A stretch of DNA of 64,000 bases from Fundidesulfovibrio terrae (GTDB taxonomy: Bacteria > Desulfobacterota > Desulfovibrionia > Desulfovibrionales > Desulfovibrionaceae). Below are positions 26,881 through 35,488 of the stretch, piece by piece. Made by a program: the position numbers and the translations under genes. The notes beneath the pieces are model-generated. The model did no database searches. It saw nothing but the letters and a program-made list of their open reading frames with translations, and was not told the origin of the DNA. The stretch spans positions 1-64,000 of the forward strand of contig NZ_JAKZFS010000002.1 in assembly GCF_022808915.1 (NCBI RefSeq), in the 5' to 3' direction. Every line of letters begins with the position of its first letter. Within the stretch, counting starts at the first letter, position 1.

Positions 26881-28536
26881 ATGGACGTCTCCGCCCCGCG
26901 CACCCCCAGGAGCCTCCTGGCCCTGGCCGCCCTGGCCCTGGTGCTCATGGGAGCGGCCCTCTCGGCCGTGACCTGGCGCAACCTCGTGGAGCAGCGCCAG
27001 CTCATCGACCAGCACGTGCAGGTGGCGGCGCGAACCATCCTGCGCGGGGTGGAGTCCAACCTCATACGGGTGATGCCCATGCTTGGGCGCATGCAGCCCG
27101 AGGTGGCCCGGGAACGCCTTGCGGAAGTCTTCCGCGAGACTGCCGACTCGGGCGACGTGCTGTTCCTCGGAATCTACGACGCCGAGGGACGCCAGCTGAT
27201 CTCCTCCGAGCCCAAGGAGGCCCAGGGCATGCTCGAGGCGCCGCTGGACTCCTTGGCCCTGGCGGACCTGGCCCTCACAGGCGAGTGGTTCGGATCCCTG
27301 CCCATGGGTGGCACCACCATCCTGGGCTACGCCGCCCGCATGCGCCCGGGCATGGCCAAGTTCTGCCCCGGATCAAGCGGCGGGCCGCCCGGCAAGCAGC
27401 CCCCGGTGTACTTCCTGGTGGGCATGAGCCTGGACGAGCACTACGCCCAGCTCAGAAACTTCCGCAACGCCGCGCTCATGCAGACCGGCTTCGTGCTGGG
27501 CACGGCGGCGCTCCTGTGGATACTGCTGCTGGCCTACTTGCGCCGCCGCGAGCAGGGGCGCAGGCTGGACCGGCTGGAGATATTCCACTCCAAGCTCCTG
27601 GATTCGCTGCCCGAAGGGCTTCTCACCGTGGACGCCTCGGGGATGGTCTCCGCCGTGAACCCGGCCGCCAAGACCATCCTCGGCCCTGATCTGGTCGGAC
27701 GCGAGTTCTCCGGGCTGCCCCTGGACATCGACCCGGGCAACTGCCCGCTGGACTGCTCCTGGCGTCAGATCGAGCTTCAGGGGCGGTCGCTGGAGATACT
27801 GGCCGCCCCCCTGGAGCGGGAGACCATGGTCCTGGTGCGCGACCGCACCCAGCTGCGCTCCCTGGAGCGCGACCTGGAACAGTCGCGCCACTTGGCGGCT
27901 GTGGGGCGGCTCGCCGCCGGGGTGGCCCACGAGATACGAAATCCCCTGAGCGCCCTGCGGGGGTTTGCCCAGCTTTTCGCCGCCAAGCTCGCGGGCAAGC
28001 AGCCCGAACAGTCCTACGCCGAGACCATGGTGCGCGAGGCGGACCGGCTGGGCCGGGTGGTGACGGACCTGCTCTATCTGGCGCGCCCCAGGCCCATGGA
28101 GCCGCAGCCCGTGGACCTCGCGGCCCTGTCCGAGGAACTGGGCAGGCTCCTGCGCTTCGACCTGGAGCGGACCAAGGCGGGGCTGTCGTTCGACATCCAG
28201 ATGCCGTCGGTGCTGGCGGACGCGGATGGGCTCAAGCAGGCGCTCATCAATCTGATGCTCAACTCCATGGCGGCCATGCCGGAGGACGGGGGCACGGTGA
28301 CGCTGTCCAGCCGGGCGCTGGACGGCGAAGTCCACGTGAGCGTGGCCGACAACGGCCGGGGAATGGAGGAAGCGGAGCGCGCCCGGGCCCTGGAGCCGTT
28401 CTTCACCACCCGCAAGGAAGGGTCGGGGCTGGGGCTGGCCATCGTGCACAAGATCGTGCGCGACCACGGGGCCGCGCTCGAAATCGAGAGCGAGCCCGGG
28501 CGCGGCACGGTCGTGACCATGAAATTCAAGGCGTGA
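26881..28536 (+). CDS. ZraS/NtrB-type sensor histidine kinase
   Basis: A 551-residue inner-membrane kinase: helix 1 (about 12-33), periplasmic sensor (about 34-195), helix 2 (about 198-220), a PAS-like domain (about 236-310), HisKA with the phosphorylated His in VAHEIRNPLSALRGF, and a HATPase domain (N box NLMLNSM, G1 DNGRGM, G2 GSGLGLAI). No receiver domain. Its ATG follows the upstream stop without a gap. It should phosphorylate the sigma-54 activator encoded next. Confidence 0.92.
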   Translation: MDVSAPRTPRSLLALAALALVLMGAALSAVTWRNLVEQRQLIDQHVQVAARTILRGVESNLIRVMPMLGRMQPEVARERLAEVFRETADSGDVLFLGIYDAEGRQLISSEPKEAQGMLEAPLDSLALADLALTGEWFGSLPMGGTTILGYAARMRPGMAKFCPGSSGGPPGKQPPVYFLVGMSLDEHYAQLRNFRNAALMQTGFVLGTAALLWILLLAYLRRREQGRRLDRLEIFHSKLLDSLPEGLLTVDASGMVSAVNPAAKTILGPDLVGREFSGLPLDIDPGNCPLDCSWRQIELQGRSLEILAAPLERETMVLVRDRTQLRSLERDLEQSRHLAAVGRLAAGVAHEIRNPLSALRGFAQLFAAKLAGKQPEQSYAETMVREADRLGRVVTDLLYLARPRPMEPQPVDLAALSEELGRLLRFDLERTKAGLSFDIQMPSVLADADGLKQALINLMLNSMAAMPEDGGTVTLSSRALDGEVHVSVADNGRGMEEAERARALEPFFTTRKEGSGLGLAIVHKIVRDHGAALEIESEPGRGTVVTMKFKA

Positions 28537-28570
28537 ACGCGAAGCCCGCTAATAGTTTTTGAAAGGAGGT

Positions 28571-28620
28571 CCAGGAGGAAAAACTTTTTTTAAAAAGTTT
28601 TCGTCCTGGCCGCCGGAGGC
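28571..28620. repeat. Intergenic hairpin related to the type A repeat
   Basis: CCAGGA/TCCTGG (28571-28576 with 28604-28609) encloses an AAAACTTTTTTTAAAAAGTTTT hairpin and is followed by CCGCCGGAGGC, the same tail as the repeat at 18904-18976. The GGAGG of the tail is the ribosome-binding site of the next gene. Confidence 0.65.
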
Positions 28621-28622
28621 TC

Positions 28623-29996
28623 ATGAAATCTCTTCTCGTGATCGACGACGAACCCGGCCACCGCCTGATGGTGCGGGCCGTGATGGAGGACGCCGGCTGG
28701 TCCGTGTCCGAGGCCGCCTCGGGCGAGGAGGGCCTCAAGCGCTTGCGGGGCTGCCGAAGTTCGGACTGCCCCTCCGTGGTGCTTCTGGACATGAAGATGT
28801 CCGGCATGGACGGCGTGAAGACCCTGGCGGGCATCAGGGAAATCCTGCCGCAACTGCCGGTGGTCATGCTCACCGCTTACGGCACCGTGGGCTCGGCCGT
28901 GGAGGCCATGAAGCGCGGAGCCTTCGATTACCTGACCAAGCCCGCCGACAACGAGGAGCTCAAGGCCGTCCTGAACAGGGCCCACGAATACGGCCGCCTG
29001 GTTTCCGAGAACCGCGAGCTCAAGCGCAGGGTGGGCGAGGCCGACGCGGCCTCCAAGCTCATCGGGACAAGCCCGGCCATGCGCCAGGTGCGCGAGCTGG
29101 CGAGCCAGGTGGGCCCGGCAGAGGCCACGGTGCTGATCCTGGGCGAATCGGGCACCGGCAAGGAACTGGTGGCCGAGCTGGTGCACGCCATGAGCCCCAG
29201 GCGCGACAAGCCCCTGGTGAAGGTCAACTGCGCGGCGCTGCCGGGCGATCTCCTGGAGAGCGAACTCTTCGGCTACGTGAAGGGTGCGTTCACCGGGGCC
29301 ATCAAGGACAAGCCCGGCCGATTCCAGCTGGCCCACGGCGGCACGCTTTTCCTGGACGAGGTGGGCGAGCTTCCGTTGGGCCTTCAGGCCAAGCTCCTGC
29401 GCGCCCTGCAGGAGCGCGTGGTGGAGCCCTTGGGATCGGTCAAGCCCGTGGCCACGGACGTGCGCATCCTGGCGGCCACCAACCGGGACCTGCGCACAGA
29501 GGCGGCCAAGGGAGCCTTCCGCGAGGACCTCTATTTCCGCCTGGGGGTGCTCGAGATCAAGATTCCGGCGCTGCGCGAGCGCATCGAAGACCTGCCGGAA
29601 CTGGCGGCGCACTTGCTGGCCAAGCTGGGGGCGCGCAACAAGAAGACCGTGCGCGCCGTGAGCCCGGCCTATCTGGACATCCTGTCCCGGTATCCCTGGC
29701 CGGGCAACGTGCGAGAACTCGAGAACGTGCTGGAACGCTCGGTTATCCTGTCGCGCTCGGACACCCTGACCCCGGAGACCCTGCCGCCCCACCTGACGCG
29801 CGAGGCGTCCGCGCCCGTCCGGGGAGCGGCCGAGCCCCAGGACGCCCCGGTGAGCTTCGAGGACGCCGAGCGCCTGGCCATCGTTTCGGCCCTGGAGGCC
29901 AACGAGGGGCACCGGGAGCGCACGGCCGAGGCCCTGGGGGTCAGCCGCCGGACCCTGCAATACAAGCTCAAGAAGCTGGGGTTGGCCAAGCGATGA
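28623..29996 (+). CDS. Sigma-54-dependent response regulator (ZraR/NtrC type)
   Basis: A 457-residue activator: receiver domain (Asp56 in [13 protein letters not shown]), AAA+ domain with Walker A GESGTGKE and the sigma-54 contact loop GAFTGA, and a Fis-type helix-turn-helix at the C terminus ([20 protein letters not shown]). It opens sigma-54 promoters using ATP when phosphorylated. Likely targets are the two operons bearing TGTGCA-N6-TGCACA and GG-N10-GC sites at 17.2 kb and 24.4 kb. GGAGG before the ATG lies within a repeat tail. Confidence 0.95.
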   Translation: MKSLLVIDDEPGHRLMVRAVMEDAGWSVSEAASGEEGLKRLRGCRSSDCPSVVLLDMKMSGMDGVKTLAGIREILPQLPVVMLTAYGTVGSAVEAMKRGAFDYLTKPADNEELKAVLNRAHEYGRLVSENRELKRRVGEADAASKLIGTSPAMRQVRELASQVGPAEATVLILGESGTGKELVAELVHAMSPRRDKPLVKVNCAALPGDLLESELFGYVKGAFTGAIKDKPGRFQLAHGGTLFLDEVGELPLGLQAKLLRALQERVVEPLGSVKPVATDVRILAATNRDLRTEAAKGAFREDLYFRLGVLEIKIPALRERIEDLPELAAHLLAKLGARNKKTVRAVSPAYLDILSRYPWPGNVRELENVLERSVILSRSDTLTPETLPPHLTREASAPVRGAAEPQDAPVSFEDAERLAIVSALEANEGHRERTAEALGVSRRTLQYKLKKLGLAKR

Positions 29997-30304
29997 CTCC
30001 GGAGGTTTCGAAGATGCTCGAGGGAGTCCCGGATGTGCTGCGCCCGCTGCTGCCCGAGGTGTACGAGGCGCTGCGGGAGATCCTTTCCCAGGCGTGCGGG
30101 GCGGTTGAAGCGGGCGACGCGGCCGGGGCGCGCGCGGCGGCGCACCAGCTCAAAGGCGCGGCCATGCGTTTCAGCCTCGAGGCGCTGGCTCAGAAGGCAT
30201 CCCAGGCCGAGGAATGCGCCGGGTCGGGCGATCTGTCCTGGACTGGAGCGGCCCTGCGGGAATTCACGGCCCTTCTTTCGCTGCTTGAACGCACGGGGCC
30301 GTGA
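29993..30304 (+). CDS. HPt (histidine phosphotransfer) domain protein
   Basis: A 103-residue all-helical protein with the HPt motif AHQLKGAAMRF (His51) and downstream LEALAQKASQAEE, as in phosphotransfer proteins of phosphorelays. It overlaps the end of the sigma-54 activator gene by four bases (ATGA), so the two are translationally coupled. The cognate kinase here is not hybrid, so the partner of the HPt protein is not obvious. Confidence 0.8.
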   Translation: MTPEVSKMLEGVPDVLRPLLPEVYEALREILSQACGAVEAGDAAGARAAAHQLKGAAMRFSLEALAQKASQAEECAGSGDLSWTGAALREFTALLSLLERTGP

Positions 30305-30476
30305 ACTCCGGTTCACGACGGGAGAGGGGCGGGCACTGCCGCACGGATCGCGGCCGGGGAGCCGGTTGGGCAAATGCCCGGCGAGCAGCAGTGGCGGAAA
30401 AAAGAAACACCGCCCGATGACCGCCCCATGACCGGAGGGTGCTCGGCGGCTGGACGGCGAAGCGGGGCCGGTGGGG

Positions 30477-31127
30477 CTAGTCTTCTTCCTCGATGAGCCC
30501 GTTTTCCAGGCAGAAGGCGGCAAGTTCCAACGAGCTCCGCAGGCCGAGCTTCTTCTTCAGGTTGGTCTTGTGTTTCTCCACGGTCTTGACGGAGACGAAG
30601 ATGGCGTCGGCGATGCCCTTGTTGGTCTCGCCCTTGGCGGCCAGCTTGAGCACCTGGCGTTCTCGCTTGGAAAGGCGGTCCAGCGGATCGGAAGACTTGT
30701 TGCCCAGGCGGCAGACCTGGGCCAGCATGGCCGAGACTTCGCGCGAGAAGAAGGTCTGGCCGGAAGCCACGGCGATGATGGCCGCGGTGAGCTCCTCGCT
30801 GGGACTGTTCTTGAGCAGGTAGCCGTCGACCCCGGCCTGCACGGCCGAGGTGAGGTAGTTCTCCTTGCCGTGGGCGGTCAGGGCCAGGATGCGCACCCTG
30901 GGGCAGCGGCGCTTGATCTCGGCGATGGCCTCCACGCCGTCCATGCGGGGCAGGGAGAGGTCCATGAGGACCACGTCCGGATTGAGCCGCACGGTCTGGT
31001 TCACGGCCATGTGCCCGTCCGACGCCTCCCCGGCAATTTCAAAGCTCGAGTTCGACTGCAAGAGCGCTTTGAGGCCCTTGCGGACGATCTCCATGTCTTC
31101 GGCGAGGAGGAGTCTTATTTTCTTCAT
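30477..31127 (-). CDS. NarL/FixJ-type response regulator
   Basis: A 216-residue regulator: receiver (Asp56 in VVLMDLSLPRMDG, Lys in YLLKNSPSEEL) and a LuxR-type helix-turn-helix (LSKRERQVLKLAAKGETNKGIADAIFVSVKTVEKHKTN, split across residues about 150-190). No kinase gene is adjacent, so it is an orphan regulator whose target is unknown. It is transcribed alone from a gap with a possible promoter at 31164-31191. Confidence 0.93.
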   Translation of the reverse strand: MKKIRLLLAEDMEIVRKGLKALLQSNSSFEIAGEASDGHMAVNQTVRLNPDVVLMDLSLPRMDGVEAIAEIKRRCPRVRILALTAHGKENYLTSAVQAGVDGYLLKNSPSEELTAAIIAVASGQTFFSREVSAMLAQVCRLGNKSSDPLDRLSKRERQVLKLAAKGETNKGIADAIFVSVKTVEKHKTNLKKKLGLRSSLELAAFCLENGLIEEED

Positions 31128-31163
31128 AATGTGTACGGATTGAGCATTTCTACATCCAGCGCA

Positions 31164-31191
31164 ACGGTAGCAAAGATGCCTAAAGAGTCAA
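31164..31191 (-). promoter_or_regulatory. Candidate promoter of the NarL-type regulator
   Basis: On the minus strand TTGACT (31191-31186) and TACCGT (31169-31164) are 16 bases apart; the regulator starts about 37 bases downstream. Weak -10. Confidence 0.35.
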
Positions 31192-31388
31192 TAGTGATGA
31201 CAGGGATTTACGTGTGCGGGTGGGCCGGCTCATGAAAAAAAGCGCCTTGGTGTCGCCCCCCCGCCGTGTGCGTCCCCGAAGAAATGTCGCTGTACCGTTA
31301 AACATGCGCTGAACAGTATTGATTTCTCCCGATGAATATATGCTGCGCGTCTGGTTGGTGTTTCAACATGCTCCCGGATTCGACGCGA

Positions 31389-31736
31389 TCAATCCAGGCC
31401 CAGCCCGGCGAGCACCTTTTCGGCCGGGCGCCTCTCCGGCACGACCCGGTGGGGGCATTTGCCCTCGTTCCACTCCTTGGAGGTGTAGAGACCGCAGAAG
31501 CAGGCTCCGTATTCGGCCACGTCGGGCTCCCGGTAGGTGCAGGGGCAGATGATGTCCCTGTCCATCTCGTAGTTCCCCGAGGCCAGGCGACAGGGGCAGG
31601 CCATGTGCCCGTAGCGCTCCTTGTTGACCAGGAGCATTTCGAGGAGATCCATGACCATGGTCGTGTCGCTGTTGAAAAAGTAGCCCTTCTTTTCCTGGAA
31701 TGCCTTGAGTTTTCCGTAGAGTTCCTTGGCGTCCAT
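31389..31736 (-). CDS. Ferredoxin:thioredoxin reductase catalytic-subunit-like protein
   Basis: A 115-residue protein with the FTR catalytic (beta) chain pattern: ACPCRLASG, then IICPCTYREPDVAEYGACFCGLY, giving CPC, CPC and CFC motifs that hold a [4Fe-4S] cluster beside a redox disulfide. In chloroplasts it passes electrons from ferredoxin to thioredoxin; no variable (alpha) subunit gene is seen here. It follows the small redoxin gene by five bases, its likely partner. Confidence 0.88.
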   Translation of the reverse strand: MDAKELYGKLKAFQEKKGYFFNSDTTMVMDLLEMLLVNKERYGHMACPCRLASGNYEMDRDIICPCTYREPDVAEYGACFCGLYTSKEWNEGKCPHRVVPERRPAEKVLAGLGLD

Positions 31737-31741
31737 GGGGG

Positions 31742-31993
31742 TTAGTCCTCCAGGGCCCTTTCGATCTCGATCTTGTCGAAGCCGACGATGACCTTGCCCT
31801 CCACGATGACCGTGGGGAAGGACAGGCCCGGGTTGACCTTCTTTATTTCGTCGATGGCGCTTTTGCGTTCGTCGCCGGTGAGCTTGTCCACGTAGACGCA
31901 GTCGTACGCCTGGTCGCGTTCGTCGAGGAATTCCTTGCAGTGCTTGCAGTGGATACAGGTGGAAAGGGCGTAGACCTTGACGGACTTCTTCAT
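31742..31993 (-). CDS. Glutaredoxin/NrdH-like redoxin
   Basis: An 83-residue thioredoxin-fold protein with the active site STCIHCKHCKEFL, which has a third cysteine beyond the usual CxxC, and the cis-proline segment LSFPTVIVEG. Paired with the FTR-like protein, it is probably the electron acceptor of that enzyme. Its ATG overlaps the stop of the amino-acid permease gene by four bases, an unexpected coupling. Confidence 0.85.
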   Translation of the reverse strand: MKKSVKVYALSTCIHCKHCKEFLDERDQAYDCVYVDKLTGDERKSAIDEIKKVNPGLSFPTVIVEGKVIVGFDKIEIERALED

Positions 31994-32772
31994 GGAACGG
32001 CTCCTTTGGGCTTGGCGGGGGTCCTGCTCCTCGGAGCGGATTGGTAGGTTATCCGCTTTTCCAGATGGTAGGTCAAGATGCTCAGGGGATAGGTCAGCAG
32101 GAGGTAGAATACGGCCAAGGGGAGGTAGGCTTCGAAGGTCTTGTACGTGATGGAGTTGACGATTTCGGCCCCCTTGGTGAGCTCGCGCACGGCGATCACC
32201 GAGAGCAGCGACGAATCCTTGATGAGCGAAACGAACTGTCCCGTCACCGGGGGGATGATGCGCCGCAGGGCCTGGGGGAAGACCACGTGGCGCAGGGCCT
32301 GTCCGTGGGTGAGCCCCGAGGAGCGGGCCGCCTCCCATTGCCCGGGCGAGATGGACTCGATGCCCGCCCGGACCATCTCCGTGATGTAGGCCCCGGCGAA
32401 AAAGGCCAGCGTGACCATGCCCGTGAGGAACGGGCTGTCCACGTGCACCATCACCGCGAAGCAGAAATAGAAGATGTAGATTTGGGTGAGGAGCGGCGTG
32501 CCCCGGAAGCCCCACACGTAGAGCGTGGCCAGCTCCTTGAACCAGACGTTCTCGGAGACCCGGGCCAGCCCGCCCAGCACCCCGATCACCAGGCCGAGCA
32601 CGATGGCCCCGCAGGAGACCATGATGGTGTTGGCGAATCCCTGGATGAACAGGTCGCGGTATTGCCAGACCACCCACCAGTTCCAGTTGTAGTGGAGGGT
32701 GGACATCATGGCCACGAGCAGAGCTGCGGCGCAGGAGAGCAGGATGAGGCGGACGGCGATTGGCTTGGGCAT
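31990..32772 (-). CDS. Polar amino-acid ABC transporter permease
   Basis: A 260-residue inner-membrane permease of the HisMQ/GlnP family: five to six helices and the EAA loop ARSSGLTHGQALRHVVFPQALRRIIPP. The frame is open upstream into the binding-protein gene, but MPKPIAVRLILL is the natural start. It lies 41 bases after the substrate-binding protein gene. No ATPase subunit is encoded nearby, so it must be supplied from elsewhere. Confidence 0.92.
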   Translation of the reverse strand: MPKPIAVRLILLSCAAALLVAMMSTLHYNWNWWVVWQYRDLFIQGFANTIMVSCGAIVLGLVIGVLGGLARVSENVWFKELATLYVWGFRGTPLLTQIYIFYFCFAVMVHVDSPFLTGMVTLAFFAGAYITEMVRAGIESISPGQWEAARSSGLTHGQALRHVVFPQALRRIIPPVTGQFVSLIKDSSLLSVIAVRELTKGAEIVNSITYKTFEAYLPLAVFYLLLTYPLSILTYHLEKRITYQSAPRSRTPAKPKGAVP

Positions 32773-32813
32773 GGGAAGAACGGCCCCGGCGGGTTGCGCC
32801 GGGGCCGCGGGGA

Positions 32814-33614
32814 TTAATGCAGCAGCGGCTCCACGAACTGCTTGCGCAGATCGTCCAGGGTGCCGTCGGCCTTGCGCAGGGTCACGAACATCTCGAACCA
32901 GTTCCACAGGTCGAAGTCGCCCTTGTGCATGGCGATGCAGAAGGGCTCGTAGGTGAAGGGCGTCAGGATGGCCTTGGTGGCCCCGGGGTATTCCTTGGCG
33001 TGCTTGGCGATGGAGAGCTGGTCGTAGATGAAGGCGTCGGCGCGGCCGTTGACCACTTCCTGCACACAGGCGGATTCATCCTTGTAGCGGTTGATGGTGG
33101 CCTTGGGGAAGCGTTTGGCGGCCAGCAGGTCCGAGGTGGTGCCGGTCTTGACGGCAATGATGCGCTTGGGGTCGTTGAGCTCGTCGACCTTGGTCACGTC
33201 CGGGGCGCGTTTGGCCGAGAGCAGGGCGCACAGGCCGGTGGTGAAGTAGGGGCTGGTGAAGGTGATGGTCTTGGAGCGCTCCAGGGTGCCGGTGATGCCG
33301 GAGATGATCAGGTCGATCTTGCCGGTCTGCAGGGCCGGGATGAGGCCGGTCCATTCCATGTCCTTGATTTCGAGCTCCACGCCCAGGTCCTTGGCGGCGA
33401 GCCGGGCCAGTTCCACGTCCAGGCCCACGGGCTGTCCCTTGGCGTCGGTGGACTCGAAGGGCGGGTATTTGAGTTCCATGCCCACCACCAGCTTCTTGCG
33501 GTTGACGATGTCGGTGAGCAGGCTCTGCTTGTTTATGTCGAAGGATGTCTGAGCCATGGCTGGCAGGGCGGCGAAAGCCAGGACGGCGAGGATGAGTACG
33601 GATCGACGTAGCAT
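32814..33614 (-). CDS. Amino-acid ABC transporter substrate-binding protein
   Basis: A 266-residue periplasmic solute-binding protein of family 3 with a signal peptide ending PAMA. Typical segments are LVVGMELKYPPFE, GLDVELARLAAKDLG, DLIISGITGTLERSKTI and the AVKTGTTSDLLA hinge region. It binds a polar amino acid. AGGAGG is eight bases before the ATG. First gene of the transporter-redoxin operon. Confidence 0.94.
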   Translation of the reverse strand: MLRRSVLILAVLAFAALPAMAQTSFDINKQSLLTDIVNRKKLVVGMELKYPPFESTDAKGQPVGLDVELARLAAKDLGVELEIKDMEWTGLIPALQTGKIDLIISGITGTLERSKTITFTSPYFTTGLCALLSAKRAPDVTKVDELNDPKRIIAVKTGTTSDLLAAKRFPKATINRYKDESACVQEVVNGRADAFIYDQLSIAKHAKEYPGATKAILTPFTYEPFCIAMHKGDFDLWNWFEMFVTLRKADGTLDDLRKQFVEPLLH

Positions 33615-33674
33615 GCGTGGGCCTCCTGATGTTCTGGTATTGCCATTCATTAGCTCAAAACGAGGGTGGCAGGA

Positions 33675-33699
33675 AAGCCTTTTTTGGAAGAAAAGGCTT
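33675..33699 (-). terminator. Candidate terminator after tmk
   Basis: AAGCCTTTT/AAAAGGCTT (33675-33683 with 33691-33699) forms a nine-base stem just past the tmk stop on the minus strand; the T-tract after it is short. Confidence 0.5.
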
Positions 33700-33709
33700 G
33701 GGGCGCGGG

Positions 33710-34342
33710 CTATGCCAGCCGCGCCGCGATGGCGGAGCGCACCAGGGCGAACACCTCGTCCGGGCTGCCCGAGGCGTCGACCACGGCGAAGCGTCCGGGT
33801 TCGCTTTCGGCCATGGCCAGGAATCCCTGGCGCACGCGCTCGTGGAAGTCGGTCTCCAGGGCCTCGAAGCGCCCCTCGGACTGGCAGGCCCCGGCGGCGG
33901 CGTTGCGGCCGCGCGCCCGGCCAAGACCCAACGCAACCGGCAGGTCCAGCACCACGGTCACGTCCGGGGCGAGCCCCCCCGTGGCCATGCGGCCGAGATC
34001 CGTAAGGCGCGCCACGTCCAGGCCCCGGCCGTAGCCCTGATAGGCCACGGTGGAGTCGTGGTAGCGGTCGCACAGAACGGCCTTGCCCGCGGCCAGGGCC
34101 GGGCGGATCACCTGGGCCACGTGCTGGGCCCGGTCGGCCAGGTACATGAAGAGTTCCGCCATGGGGTCCAGGTGGGTGTTGCGCGCGTCCAGCAGGATGC
34201 GGCGCAGCTCCACGCCCAGGGCGCAGCCGCCGGGCTGGCGGGTGACGAGCGTGTCCCTGCCCTGCGAGCGCAGCCAGTCCTCGGCCAGGGCGATCTGGGT
34301 GGACTTGCCCGCGCCTTCTACACCTTCAAAGGTAACGAACAT
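33710..34342 (-). CDS. tmk: Thymidylate kinase
   Basis: A 210-residue kinase converting dTMP to dTDP. FVTFEGVEGAGKSTQ is the P-loop, TRQPGG the DR[YH]-type substrate region and CDRYHDSTVAYQGYGRGLD the dTMP-binding motif. It overlaps the end of the HD-domain exonuclease gene by 25 bases. Confidence 0.96.
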   Translation of the reverse strand: MFVTFEGVEGAGKSTQIALAEDWLRSQGRDTLVTRQPGGCALGVELRRILLDARNTHLDPMAELFMYLADRAQHVAQVIRPALAAGKAVLCDRYHDSTVAYQGYGRGLDVARLTDLGRMATGGLAPDVTVVLDLPVALGLGRARGRNAAAGACQSEGRFEALETDFHERVRQGFLAMAESEPGRFAVVDASGSPDEVFALVRSAIAARLA

Positions 34343-35349
34343 TGGGGCGGGCCTTTTTCCTGCGGCTTGCGGGGCGGGCCGTTCTCAGGCTTCACCCGCA
34401 CGGGGTTGTAGACGTAGCGGTCCAGGGCGCGCACGAAACCGGTGACGCCGATCTTTTCCGGGTCCTCCACCGCGCCCAGGAACTGGTGCACCTTGGCGTC
34501 GATGTTGTCGGCGAAGTGCAGGATCATGGCCTCGGGGGTCATGGGCGTCTTGGGGGAGCCGAAGGCCAGCTCTCCGTGGTGGCTCACCAGCATGTGCTTG
34601 AAATGCAGCGCCAGGCCGGGCTCCAGGTCCTTGGCCTTGCGCAGGAAGGGCTCCAGAAGGCCGAGCGATATCACGATGTGCCCGAGCATCTGGCCTTCGT
34701 CGGTGTATTCGCGGGTGAGCCCCGAGGAGAGCTCCCAGGCCTTGCCCATGTCGTGGAAGGCCGCCGCGGCCAGCAGGGTGTCGCGGTCAAGCTGGGGGTA
34801 GAGCTGGCACAGGGACAGCGCCACCCGGCACACGGCCAGGGTGTGCTCCACCAGGCCTCCCCGGTAGGCGTGGTGCATGGCCTTGGCCCCGGGCGCGGCC
34901 AGGAGCTTCTCGCGTATCTCGGGGTCGCCGAGCACCTTGCGGCAGAAGCGCCGCCAGGGGGCGTGGCCGATGTTGGAATTTAAAAAATCTTCCAGCTTGG
35001 CGTAGAGGGATTCGGGCTTCTCTTCACTCTCAGGCAGGAAATGGCCGTAATCGATGCCCTCGGGCGCGGGGCCCAGGGGCTCCAGGCCGTCCAGGTTGAG
35101 CTGGGGCTGGTCGCGGTAGGTGGTGACGGTGCCTGAGGCGATGGCGAACTGTCCGGCGGGCAGGTCGTCGAAGGCCAGGGAGCCCGGGGACCAGAGCTTG
35201 GCCTCGATGACGCCGGTGGCGTCCTGGAGCTTGAGCGACCAGAAGGGGCCGTTGCGGGCCTGGCCCTTGGATGCCTGCGCCAGCAGGAAACATTCGCTCA
35301 CCTGGTCTCCCACGGCCAGGTCGCGCACGAAGATTCGTTTTTCCGTCAC
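34318..35349 (-). CDS. OB-fold/HD-domain 3'-5' exoribonuclease (YhaM-like)
   Basis: About 343 residues: an N-terminal OB-fold (VGDQVSECFLLAQ... VIEAKLWSP) and a C-terminal HD phosphohydrolase domain with HHAYRGGLVEHTLAVC, FHDMGKAWEL and HMLVSHHGEL metal-binding motifs, the YhaM arrangement. The GTG start at 35349 is chosen because the conserved N terminus begins there; a GAGAGG is somewhat distant, and the open frame extends upstream without support. It precedes tmk with overlap. Confidence 0.88.
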   Translation of the reverse strand: MTEKRIFVRDLAVGDQVSECFLLAQASKGQARNGPFWSLKLQDATGVIEAKLWSPGSLAFDDLPAGQFAIASGTVTTYRDQPQLNLDGLEPLGPAPEGIDYGHFLPESEEKPESLYAKLEDFLNSNIGHAPWRRFCRKVLGDPEIREKLLAAPGAKAMHHAYRGGLVEHTLAVCRVALSLCQLYPQLDRDTLLAAAAFHDMGKAWELSSGLTREYTDEGQMLGHIVISLGLLEPFLRKAKDLEPGLALHFKHMLVSHHGELAFGSPKTPMTPEAMILHFADNIDAKVHQFLGAVEDPEKIGVTGFVRALDRYVYNPVRVKPENGPPRKPQEKGPPQCSLPLKV

Positions 35350-35488
35350 CTTCTTGCCAGCCTCTCGGGGGTAATAGTATACGGTCAACCGGTGTGAAGA
35401 ACTACAGATTTCCCCAGGCCGGGGCAAGTGGTCCGAACAGCGCGCACCGACCTGCAGAACTTTTAGCCCAATCCGATTCGAAGAACCC

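Noticed and set aside
31234-31314. A 26-codon frame (MKKSALVSPPRRVR...) in the gap before the FTR-like gene
   Set aside because: No convincing ribosome-binding site or conserved feature; too short to support.
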